Notes: generated by a model not told the origin, from the letters alone. DNA of 5,722 bases from CAZHPY01 sp964534705 (GCA_964534705.1 CAZHPY010000082.1:1-5722); one strand, 5' to 3'; shown: positions 1 through 5,722, counted from the first letter of the stretch. Made by a program: numbers and translations.

Positions 1-1
1 G

Positions 2-67
2 CGAGCCCCTAGAAAGAAAAGGTTGAACAGCGGCAGGACCCGAAAAATTTATTTAGACGATATGTAG
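2..67 (+). other. Possible 3' end of a truncated plus-strand gene
   Basis: A reading frame is open from the left edge and closes at a TAG (65-67), giving 22 codons that end in a strongly basic stretch followed by IYLDDM. If real, it is the C-terminus of a gene converging on lpxB. An open frame of this length arises easily by chance, no family can be recognised, and no start can be seen. I saw no tRNA or strong hairpin terminator in bases 1-84, so the end of the lpxB transcript is not marked by an obvious signal. Confidence 0.15.
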
Positions 68-84
68 CCAAGTCAGAGGAAGCT

Positions 85-1218
85 TTATTGCAGATAGGGG
101 AGAATGGCCTGGGCGGCGCGGGAAGAGGCGCCGGGAGAGCCGAGAGAATCTTTGACGCGCTTCAGGTCGGCGGCCATTGCTGCTTTTCTCTTTTCATCGC
201 GCATTATCCAAAGCGCCGCTTCGGACAGGTTTTCAGGGGTCGCATCATACTGCAGGAATTCCGGCACGATGATCCTGCCGGCGATCCAGTTCACAAGGCC
301 CAGCATCCTTTTCTTTGCGACTATCCTGAATGCTATATCGTTAATAGGGTTGGCCTTATAAGTTATTATGAACGGCGTCCCGATGATGGCTGTCTCTAGC
401 GTTGCCGTCCCAGACGCTACTATGGCAAAATCCGATACGCTTAATATGTCGTAAGCATCTCCGTCGGCAATAGTTATATTTACCCCGGAGTTCCTTATCG
501 TCTTTTCGTATAATTCGCGCGGAAGGTTACGGTATTTGACTACAACGAACCGGGCTTGCGGCAATTCTTTTTGCATGAGCTTTGCGGCGCCGGCCATTGT
601 TTTGAGCAAGCTCTTTACTTCCATGGCCCGGGAACCCGGCAGTAGAGCTATGACAGGCTTTGATCCGGTAAGCGAATATTTTTTCAGTATTTCATCTTTT
701 GATGATACAGGTTTTACGGTCTCTATGAGCGGATGGCCGGCAAATTCAGCATTAATGCCGTGCCTCTTGTAAAGGGTCTCCTCGAACTTGAAGAATACGA
801 TGATCTTCCGGACACATTCCTTTATTATTTTGATCCTGTTCTCGCCCCATGCCCATACCTGCGGGCTTATGTAGTATATGACCGGTATATCCCTTTTCTT
901 AAGTTCCTTTGCCAGTCTCAGGTTAAATCCGGGGTAATCGACCAGTATAGCGAGATCGCACTTTCTTGAATCGACTTTCTTGAGAAGGCCCTTAAACACG
1001 CCGCCGATCGTAAAAATATTTTTCAAGGCATCGACTAACCCGACGATGGCAAGTTTCGACATGTCAAAATCGATCTCAACGCCGGCCTCTTTCGACAGGT
1101 TGCAGCCGAGGCCGAAAAATTCGACGTCGCTTTTTATCTTTCTTATTTCTTTTACAAGATTGGATGCATGCAGGTCGCCGGAAGGCTCACCTGAAACTAT
1201 GAGGATATTTTTGGCCAT
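85..1218 (-). CDS. lpxB: Lipid-A-disaccharide synthase LpxB
   Basis: LpxB joins UDP-2,3-diacylglucosamine and lipid X (2,3-diacylglucosamine 1-phosphate) to form the beta-1,6 tetraacyl disaccharide 1-phosphate, a peripheral inner-membrane step of the Raetz pathway. The 377 residues match the usual length (E. coli 382). The GT-B-type N-terminus has VSGEPSGD (8-15). LVDYPGFN (92-99) carries D94, which lines up with the essential D98 of the E. coli enzyme. ISPQVWAWG (117-125) and FAGHPLIE (159-166) are family hallmarks. LLPGSR (192-197) ends in R197, matching E. coli R201, and VASGTATLE (267-275) with YKANP (287-291) completes the C-terminal donor-binding half. The start is fixed by an in-frame stop two codons upstream, which is the end of the preceding oxidoreductase gene. 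There is no clear Shine-Dalgarno sequence, so translation is probably coupled to that gene. No truncation or missing key residue is seen. Confidence 0.97.
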   Translation of the reverse strand: MAKNILIVSGEPSGDLHASNLVKEIRKIKSDVEFFGLGCNLSKEAGVEIDFDMSKLAIVGLVDALKNIFTIGGVFKGLLKKVDSRKCDLAILVDYPGFNLRLAKELKKRDIPVIYYISPQVWAWGENRIKIIKECVRKIIVFFKFEETLYKRHGINAEFAGHPLIETVKPVSSKDEILKKYSLTGSKPVIALLPGSRAMEVKSLLKTMAGAAKLMQKELPQARFVVVKYRNLPRELYEKTIRNSGVNITIADGDAYDILSVSDFAIVASGTATLETAIIGTPFIITYKANPINDIAFRIVAKKRMLGLVNWIAGRIIVPEFLQYDATPENLSEAALWIMRDEKRKAAMAADLKRVKDSLGSPGASSRAAQAILPYLQ

Positions 1219-1221
1219 AAG

Positions 1222-2142
1222 CTATCGGCTTGGTTTTATCTTTTCAAGGATAGCCAGAGCGACTGCCAGCGCGCGTCTTCCTTCTACGCCGGAGACGATG
1301 GGCTTTTTACCCGTCCGGACGCATTCTATGAACGAACGCAGTTCTTCCTTCAGGGGCTCTGTCTTTTTGATCTTTACCTTTTCCTTCTGTATCTTCTTCC
1401 CGGTCTTCTTAAAAAGGGTCACTTCCTGGTTTACATAATCCAGTGATATGTAAGAATCTTCCTGGAATATGCGGATCTTTCTTACAACGTCTTTCGTGAC
1501 GCGGCTTGCGGTAATGTCGGCTATGGTCCCATCTTCGAATATGAGGCGGACATTGGCTACGTCTTCATGGTCGGACATCGTGCTAAGCCCGACAGCTTCA
1601 ATATTTATAACTTCCTGTTTTATCAATCCCAGGACTATGTCTATGTCGTGTATCATCAGGTCAAGGACAACACCGACGTCTTCAACCCTTTTATGAAAAG
1701 GCCCAAGCCGCTGGCATTCCAGGAACTTGGGTTTTTTTAATACATGTTCAAGCGCGAAAACGGCCGCGTTGAACCTTTCAACATGGCCGACCTGTATAAT
1801 GAGGTCTTTATTCTTGGCGATCTCTATTAATTCATCGGCCTCAGAGAGAGTTTTCGTGATCGGTTTTTCTATCAGGACGTGGATACCCTGGTTAAGGAAT
1901 TCCTTGGCTATGTTATAATGCATGCTGGTCGGGACTACTATACTTGCGGCATCGACTTTACCGAAAAGATCTTCATAATCGGCATAGCTGTTAGTGTGGA
2001 ACTTTTTACCTATCTCTAATGCCCGCTCAAGGTTACAATCGCACACCCCTGCCAGGTCTACGTTATCCAGTTTAGAATATACCTTAGCGTGGATGGAGCC
2101 AAGATGGCCTACCCCTACTATACCTACCTTTACTTTGCCCAT
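1222..2142 (-). CDS. Gfo/Idh/MocA-family NAD(P)-dependent oxidoreductase of the lpx cluster (possible GnnA-like)
   Basis: This 306-residue protein is a cytoplasmic Gfo/Idh/MocA oxidoreductase (MviM/COG0673 type). An N-terminal Rossmann fold has the dinucleotide loop GVGHLG (10-15). The family EKP motif (92-94) supplies the conserved lysine K93. GHVERFN (119-125) and the DLMIHDID segment (161-168) with H165 and D166 form the expected active-site face of the C-terminal alpha/beta domain. Members of this family often lie between lpxA and lpxB in diderm lipid A clusters. In Acidithiobacillus, GnnA of this family oxidises the 3-position of UDP-GlcNAc, after which the aminotransferase GnnB gives the 3-amino sugar for amide-linked lipid A. 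No gnnB or lpxA is in this window, so that role is inference; another UDP-sugar dehydrogenase role is equally open. The start ATG lies 9 bases after a perfect TATAAT, and the protein aligns from its first residues with the normal family N-terminus. Three bases separate its stop from lpxB. Confidence 0.9.
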   Translation of the reverse strand: MGKVKVGIVGVGHLGSIHAKVYSKLDNVDLAGVCDCNLERALEIGKKFHTNSYADYEDLFGKVDAASIVVPTSMHYNIAKEFLNQGIHVLIEKPITKTLSEADELIEIAKNKDLIIQVGHVERFNAAVFALEHVLKKPKFLECQRLGPFHKRVEDVGVVLDLMIHDIDIVLGLIKQEVINIEAVGLSTMSDHEDVANVRLIFEDGTIADITASRVTKDVVRKIRIFQEDSYISLDYVNQEVTLFKKTGKKIQKEKVKIKKTEPLKEELRSFIECVRTGKKPIVSGVEGRRALAVALAILEKIKPSR

Positions 2143-2151
2143 AATCCCGCA

Positions 2152-2180
2152 ATTATAGCACCTATCGCCTATCTTTGCAA
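2152..2180 (-). promoter_or_regulatory. Sigma70-type promoter for the oxidoreductase-lpxB operon
   Basis: Read on the minus strand, TTGCAA (2175-2180) is followed after 17 bases by a perfect TATAAT (2152-2157), preceded by TGC as in an extended -10. Transcription should begin about 6-8 bases after the -10, roughly at 2144-2146, only 2-4 bases ahead of the ATG at 2142. The predicted mRNA is therefore leaderless or nearly so. The spacer holds a direct repeat, GATAGG-C-GATAGG on the minus strand (2161-2173). Confidence 0.7.
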
Positions 2181-2209
2181 GAATATCGTTGCTTATGGGG
2201 AAATTTTGC

Positions 2210-2238
2210 TCGACAAAGGGGAAAGCTTATGTTATCAT
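2210..2238 (+). promoter_or_regulatory. Sigma70-type promoter for msbA
   Basis: TCGACA (2210-2215) and TATCAT (2233-2238) each match the consensus at five of six positions and are spaced by exactly 17 bases. Transcription should start near 2245, about 13 bases before the ATG at 2258. This argues against the longer reading frame that opens at the TTG at 2189, because that codon would lie upstream of the transcript. The -35 boxes of this promoter and of the opposite one are 29 bases apart, back to back. Confidence 0.6.
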
Positions 2239-2257
2239 ATTTGACCTAATAATATCT

Positions 2258-4081
2258 ATGAGAGAATACACCAGATTAATCAGATTAGTCCTTCCCCATA
2301 TATGGGTGCTTGTCCTGGCAACTATTTGCATGATAGGCACTTCAGCATTTAGCGGTGTGTCCATAAGCATGATAATACCGCTTATAGATAATATAATAAC
2401 AGGTAAAAAGATGGCCATCCCGGCAGGCGTACCGGTCCCGGAAATGGTAAAAAGCTTCATAGATTACATAAATGCCATGCCTCCGATGGAACTTCTTAAT
2501 AAGATGACCATCCTTGTAATGATATTCTGGCTTTTAAGGAACTTCTTTGAATATTGCCAATCGTATTTTATGAGCGATGTGGCCCAGCGTGTTATAAGGG
2601 ACGTTAAAGACATGATATATGCCAAGCTGATGAAGCTTCCCATGGAGTTCTATTCCAAAAATTCCACCGGAAAATTAATGTCCCGCGTAACCTATGACGC
2701 TACGGTCATAAGGGATTCTATAGCCACAGGGCTTACGGACATCCTTTTCCAGCCGATACAGCTGGTCGTTTATCTGGCCCTTGTTTTCACGGTTAAATTC
2801 TATTTTTCTATCTCCTGGCAGCTTATATTTATAGGCTTGATATTGTTCCCCTTTGTCGTGTATCCCGTCGCTAAGATCGGTAAGCGGCTTAAGGCCATAT
2901 CGAAACAGACCCAGGAGAACATGGCCGACATAACCACGACGCTTCACGAAACCATATCCGGCATCAGGGTTGTCAAGGCATTCTCAATGGAGGACAGCGA
3001 GTCCCAGCGGTTTAAGAAACAAAATCAGCAATTTTACAGACTGACGATGAAATCCACCAAAAGAGTGATCGTGGTCAGCCCCATCACCGAATTTGCGGGA
3101 ATGTTCTGCATAGCCATAATACTTTGGGTTGCAGGCAAAGAGATCATATCCGGCGCATTATCGGCCGGCGCTTTTGTTACGTTCCTGGCCGCGATCCTTT
3201 CACTGATGAAGCCTATAAAGCGGCTTACTAATGTCTATAGTATTAACCAGCAGGCGATGGCAGCAGCCACAAGGATATTCGAGGTCTTTGATACCCAGGA
3301 GACCGTTATCGATAAGCCGGGCGCGCCTGAACTGCCGAAATTCAAAGATAAAGTGGAATTTAAAGGCGTTTCATTCGGTTATGATGATAAAGAGGTGCTT
3401 AAAGACGTGAATATCGAAGTTAAAGCCGGAGAGATAGCCGCATTTGTCGGCCCCAGCGGTGTCGGCAAGACAACATTGTTAAACCTGTTACCCCGTTTTT
3501 ATGATGTTACAAAGGGTAAAATAACCATAGACGGGATGGATATAAGGGATTGTTCCCTGAAATCCCTCCGTTCGCAAATAAGCATAGTTACCCAGGAAAC
3601 CATCCTTTTTAACGAAACCGTGGCTTATAACATATCATATGGGTGTAAAGACCCTAAAAAAGAAGATATAATCAAGGCCGCAGAGATCGCGAATGCCCAT
3701 TCATTTATAATGAAGATGCCTAATGGCTACGATACTATCATAGGAGAACGCGGTTTTCGTCTCTCAGGGGGCGAAAAACAGCGTTTATCGATAGCCAGGG
3801 CCGTTTTTAAGGATGCGCCTATACTGGTCCTGGACGAAGCTACGTCCCAACTTGACACGGAATCGGAAGTGCTGGTCCAGGAAGCGATAGACAGGATGAT
3901 GAAGAACAGGACCGTCTTTGTTATAGCGCATCGTTTAAGCACGATCAAGCACGCGACCCGTATTTATGTCCTGGACGGGGGGCGTATCGCCGATGTCGGG
4001 ACCCATGACCTGCTGATACAGAAGGACGGGATGTATAAAAGGCTGTATGACATGCAGTTCGGCCTGGCTCTGATAAAGTAA
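2258..4081 (+). CDS. msbA: MsbA-type lipid A flippase, ABC transporter half-molecule with fused membrane and ATPase domains
   Basis: The 607-residue protein is a type IV ABC exporter that works as a homodimer in the inner membrane. By family and position next to lpxB it most likely flips lipid A-core from the inner to the outer leaflet. About six hydrophobic segments lie near residues 14-42, 81-106, 163-181, 186-205, 269-292 and 302-318. The ATPase domain has an A-loop aromatic (Y375), Walker A GPSGVGKT (398-405, K404), Q-loop glutamine Q446, signature LSGGE (502-506), Walker B ILVLDE (522-527, catalytic E527), D-loop SQLD (530-533) and switch H558, so it should be catalytically intact. I chose the ATG at 2258 rather than the in-frame TTG at 2189 or ATG at 2195 because the upstream 23 residues are not MsbA-like and because a good promoter lies between. 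There is no strong Shine-Dalgarno sequence. A different lipid or peptide substrate cannot be excluded from sequence alone. Confidence 0.88.
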   Translation: MREYTRLIRLVLPHIWVLVLATICMIGTSAFSGVSISMIIPLIDNIITGKKMAIPAGVPVPEMVKSFIDYINAMPPMELLNKMTILVMIFWLLRNFFEYCQSYFMSDVAQRVIRDVKDMIYAKLMKLPMEFYSKNSTGKLMSRVTYDATVIRDSIATGLTDILFQPIQLVVYLALVFTVKFYFSISWQLIFIGLILFPFVVYPVAKIGKRLKAISKQTQENMADITTTLHETISGIRVVKAFSMEDSESQRFKKQNQQFYRLTMKSTKRVIVVSPITEFAGMFCIAIILWVAGKEIISGALSAGAFVTFLAAILSLMKPIKRLTNVYSINQQAMAAATRIFEVFDTQETVIDKPGAPELPKFKDKVEFKGVSFGYDDKEVLKDVNIEVKAGEIAAFVGPSGVGKTTLLNLLPRFYDVTKGKITIDGMDIRDCSLKSLRSQISIVTQETILFNETVAYNISYGCKDPKKEDIIKAAEIANAHSFIMKMPNGYDTIIGERGFRLSGGEKQRLSIARAVFKDAPILVLDEATSQLDTESEVLVQEAIDRMMKNRTVFVIAHRLSTIKHATRIYVLDGGRIADVGTHDLLIQKDGMYKRLYDMQFGLALIK

Positions 4082-4102
4082 GGTCTCATAGCATAAAATA
4101 GG

Positions 4103-4130
4103 TTGAAAGTAGAGATTAAACGTGTATAAT
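4103..4130 (+). promoter_or_regulatory. Strong sigma70-type promoter for rpsB-tsf-pyrH
   Basis: TTGAAA (4103-4108, five of six matches) is followed after 16 bases by a perfect TATAAT (4125-4130). Transcription should start near 4137, giving a leader of about 39 bases before rpsB. The leader is too short to hold a structured S2 autoregulatory element like that of E. coli, and I see no hairpin in it. No terminator is visible between the msbA stop and this promoter, so some read-through from msbA is possible. Confidence 0.75.
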
Positions 4131-4160
4131 ATTAAGTTCGGTTCATTCCAAATAAAGAAA

Positions 4161-4166
4161 GAGGGG
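4161..4166 (+). promoter_or_regulatory. Ribosome binding site of rpsB
   Basis: GAGGGG lies 9 bases before the ATG at 4176, inside a purine-rich run. It is one of the two clear Shine-Dalgarno sequences in the window and confirms the rpsB start. The contrast with the lipid A genes upstream, which lack such sites, is notable. Confidence 0.8.
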
Positions 4167-4175
4167 AAGTAAAAG

Positions 4176-5039
4176 ATGGTAGAATCTACACTAATGAAAA
4201 GTCTGCTTGAAGCAGGGGTTCACTTTGGGCATGAGACGAAGCGTTGGAACCCTAAGATGAAAAAGTATATATTCGGCGCGAAGAACAAGGTTTATATAAT
4301 AGACCTTGAAAAGACGCAGGCCGCCCTGTTAAAAGCATGCGAGTTCTTGAGAAAAACAGCCTCTGAAGGCGGTAGCATTCTTTTTGTAGGCACTAAAAAG
4401 CAGGCACAGGAAATAGTAAAGGAAGAAGCATCCCGCTGCGGCATGTTCTATGTAAATCAGAGATGGCTTGGCGGAATGCTGACAAACTTCCAGACGATAA
4501 AGAAGAGCATAAAGCGCCTTGAGGACCTTGAGCGCATGAAAGCAGACGGCACCTTCGATAAACTTTCAAAGAAAGAAGTGTCTGTTCTTAACAAGGAAGC
4601 CTTTAAGCTTAATAAGAACCTTGAAGGTATCCGCGCAATGGGCAAGCCGCCCAAGGCGATGTTTGTCATTGATTCGAAAAAGGAAGAGATCGCTATAAAG
4701 GAAGCCAGGAAGATAGGCATCCCTATAGCCGCGCTCGTAGATACTAACTGTGATCCGGAGTTAATAGATTACCCCATACCGGGCAATGACGATGCCATAC
4801 GTTCCATAAAGCTTATTGTAGGGCTGATGGCGGACAGCATAGCGAACGGCAGGCAGGAATTTGCAGCCGGTAAAGCAAAAGAAGAAGAGGAAAAAGCTGC
4901 GGCCGCAGAAGGTTCCGGTTTAAAGGTGATCGATGAAGAAGTCGAAGAACTGGTCCAGGGCGACATCAAATTGGAAGAAGACGAGAAAAAGCCCAAAGAC
5001 GAACCTATAAAGAAACCCAGGAAGAAAATAACTAAGTAA
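4176..5039 (+). CDS. rpsB: Small ribosomal subunit protein S2 with a charged C-terminal extension
   Basis: S2 binds late to the 30S subunit between head and body and is needed for S1 docking in bacteria that have S1. The core shows GVHFGH (14-19), the NPKMKKYIFG block (25-34), the RWLGGMLTNF block (96-105), PKAMFVID (159-166) and IPIAALVDTNCDP (182-194), all S2 hallmarks. At 287 residues it is about 45 longer than E. coli S2 (241). The excess is a tail from about residue 231, rich in Glu/Lys/Ala and acidic to about 271, then ending in the basic KKPRKKITK (279-287). Such a tail is likely disordered; its role is unknown. The gene heads the conserved rpsB-tsf-pyrH order with its own promoter and ribosome binding site. 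About two thirds of its isoleucine codons are AUA (16 of 24 by my count), unusual for a highly expressed gene. Confidence 0.98.
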   Translation: MVESTLMKSLLEAGVHFGHETKRWNPKMKKYIFGAKNKVYIIDLEKTQAALLKACEFLRKTASEGGSILFVGTKKQAQEIVKEEASRCGMFYVNQRWLGGMLTNFQTIKKSIKRLEDLERMKADGTFDKLSKKEVSVLNKEAFKLNKNLEGIRAMGKPPKAMFVIDSKKEEIAIKEARKIGIPIAALVDTNCDPELIDYPIPGNDDAIRSIKLIVGLMADSIANGRQEFAAGKAKEEEEKAAAAEGSGLKVIDEEVEELVQGDIKLEEDEKKPKDEPIKKPRKKITK

Positions 5040-5044
5040 TTTAC

Positions 5045-5050
5045 AAGGAG
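5045..5050 (+). promoter_or_regulatory. Ribosome binding site of tsf
   Basis: AAGGAG lies 10 bases before the ATG at 5061 and 13 before the next in-frame ATG at 5064. The spacing favours 5061 as the start, though 5064 differs by only one residue. An ATG at 5051, directly after this site, is in another frame and closes after a few codons. Confidence 0.8.
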
Positions 5051-5060
5051 ATGGATAGTC

Positions 5061-5642
5061 ATGATGGATGCAATAAAAAAACTTAGAGAAAAGACCAGCG
5101 CCGGCGTAGTAGATTGCAAGAAAGCGCTTAAGGAGTCAGGCGGCGATCTGGACAAGGCCGTGGAAATATTGAGAAAATCGGGCGCTGTCCTGGCGTCTAA
5201 GAAAGCCGGGCGTTCGGCAAAACAGGGCAGGATCGAAAGTTATATACACCTTGGCGGTAAAATAGGAGTGCTTGTAGAGATAAATTGCGAATCCGATTTT
5301 GTTGCAAGGAACGACGATTTTAAGTCGTTCGTAAAAGACATAGCCATGCAGATCGCGGCTTCGAGCCCTCTGTATCTTACAAAAGAGGACGTTCCTGCCG
5401 AAGTTATCAAAAAAGAAACCGAGATAATAAAGGCCCAGATAAAAGACAAGCCGGCAGCTGCCATTGAAAAAATAACGGAAGGCAAGCTTAACAAATTCTA
5501 TGAGGATGCCTGCTTGTTGGAACAGCCATTTATAAAAGATGCGAATCTTAAGGTTAAGGACGTATTAACATCGATGATAGCAAAGATCGGCGAAAATATA
5601 GTCATAAGAAGATTTGTACGTTATATGCTGGGTGAGGAGTAG
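5061..5642 (+). CDS. tsf: Elongation factor Ts, short form
   Basis: EF-Ts is the cytoplasmic nucleotide exchange factor that releases GDP from EF-Tu. The N-terminal UBA-like domain carries the first family signature, LREKTSAGVVDCKKAL (8-23). The second signature, EINCESDFVARN (73-84), contains D79 and F80, which match the E. coli D80-F81 pair that disturbs the EF-Tu Mg-GDP site. The C-terminal part has FYEDACLLEQPF (146-157) and IGENIVIRRFVR (176-187), both typical. At 193 residues it is much shorter than E. coli EF-Ts (283) and close to Thermus (196): one core subdomain and the coiled-coil are missing. By analogy with Thermus it may act as a homodimer. It lies 21 bases after rpsB, with a clear ribosome binding site, so the two are almost surely co-transcribed. 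Confidence 0.98.
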   Translation: MMDAIKKLREKTSAGVVDCKKALKESGGDLDKAVEILRKSGAVLASKKAGRSAKQGRIESYIHLGGKIGVLVEINCESDFVARNDDFKSFVKDIAMQIAASSPLYLTKEDVPAEVIKKETEIIKAQIKDKPAAAIEKITEGKLNKFYEDACLLEQPFIKDANLKVKDVLTSMIAKIGENIVIRRFVRYMLGEE

Positions 5643-5669
5643 TTGGGAGTTGAGAGTTTGGAGTTTAGA
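5642..5669 (+). repeat. Four tandem 7-bp repeats in the tsf-pyrH gap, supplying the pyrH ribosome binding site
   Basis: Four contiguous heptamers follow the consensus GTTKRGA. Only positions 4 and 5 vary: position 4 reads G,G,T,T and position 5 reads G,A,G,A over the four copies. The array starts on the last base of the tsf stop codon and fills nearly the whole gap to pyrH. GGAG at 5660-5663, spanning the junction of copies 3 and 4, sits 10 bases before the pyrH ATG and is the best Shine-Dalgarno candidate. Whether the array is a dispersed intergenic repeat of this genome cannot be seen here. Confidence 0.65.
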
Positions 5670-5673
5670 GTAA

Positions 5674-5722
5674 ATGAAGAAAGCTTTTAAAAGAGTAGTC
5701 CTTAAAATAAGCGGGGAAGCGC
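5674..5722 (+). CDS. pyrH: UMP kinase, N-terminal fragment cut by the window edge
   Basis: Sixteen codons are visible, followed by one leftover base. After a basic start (MKKAFKR) comes VVLKISGEA, the nucleotide-binding strand and loop that open the amino acid kinase fold of bacterial UMP kinase (compare the usual VLKLSGEAL). UMP kinase phosphorylates UMP to UDP with ATP and feeds pyrimidine nucleotide synthesis. The start is firm: an in-frame TAA lies directly before the ATG. The position after rpsB-tsf is the classic bacterial order, in which frr usually follows, but that lies outside the window. The rest of the protein cannot be judged. Confidence 0.92.
   Translation, partial: MKKAFKRVVLKISGEA

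Noticed and set aside
1..84. tRNA, terminator or another minus-strand gene downstream of lpxB
   Set aside because: No cloverleaf, no strong stem and no minus-strand start with a sustained frame could be found in this stretch.
733..1438. Plus-strand open frames opposite lpxB and the oxidoreductase
   Set aside because: They are antisense to two well-supported genes, show no family motifs, and have no ribosome binding sites.
2189..2257. Longer N-terminus of msbA starting at TTG 2189 or ATG 2195
   Set aside because: The extra residues are not MsbA-like, a good -35/-10 pair lies inside this stretch, and no ribosome binding site precedes either codon.
4082..4102. Possible terminator after msbA
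   Set aside because: No hairpin with a following T-run is present between the msbA stop and the rpsB promoter.
4897..4908. Perfect 12-base palindrome CTGCGGCCGCAG
   Set aside because: It lies inside rpsB where the codons encode an alanine run of the S2 tail; simple codon composition explains it and nothing suggests a regulatory site.
4769..5155. Minus-strand open frame across the rpsB-tsf junction
   Set aside because: Its Ser-rich composition is the reverse complement of the Glu/Lys-rich S2 tail, and it spans two firm genes.

Overview
The window reads as a stretch of chromosome from a Gram-negative (diderm) bacterium that makes lipid A. It carries lpxB, an lpx-cluster-type oxidoreductase and an msbA-type lipid flippase next to the conserved translation cluster rpsB-tsf-pyrH. 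Several traits fit an uncultured lineage such as Candidatus Omnitrophota or a nearby deep-branching diderm group: mid-range GC by eye, heavy use of the AUA isoleucine codon even in a ribosomal protein gene, a very short EF-Ts and a long charged tail on S2. The assignment to a phylum is inference.

Layout. Bases 1-84 hold no secure gene; they lie downstream of lpxB, and one short plus-strand frame entering from the left edge could be a gene end. Bases 85-2142 (minus strand) are a two-gene operon: a Gfo/Idh/MocA-family oxidoreductase first, then lpxB, separated by three bases and in the same frame (TAG CTT ATG). Bases 2143-2257 are a compact divergent promoter region with two good sigma70-type promoters back to back, one for each direction. 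Bases 2258-4081 (plus) are an MsbA-type ABC exporter. Bases 4082-4175 carry a near-consensus promoter and a clear ribosome binding site for rpsB. Bases 4176-5039 are rpsB, 5061-5642 tsf, and 5674-5722 the first 16 codons of pyrH, cut by the window edge. A fourfold 7-bp tandem repeat lies between tsf and pyrH.

How the genes work together. LpxB makes the disaccharide of lipid A, MsbA flips the finished core-lipid A across the inner membrane, and the oxidoreductase may modify the UDP-sugar precursor (a GnnA-like role is possible but not shown). The shared divergent promoter would let one signal control both synthesis and export. rpsB, tsf and pyrH form the usual translation/nucleotide operon (S2, EF-Ts, UMP kinase).

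No undescribed defence, mobile or CRISPR-like system is visible. The points most worth a second look are the oxidoreductase-lpxB pairing, the very short leaders predicted for both divergent transcripts, and the heptamer repeat that supplies the pyrH ribosome binding site.
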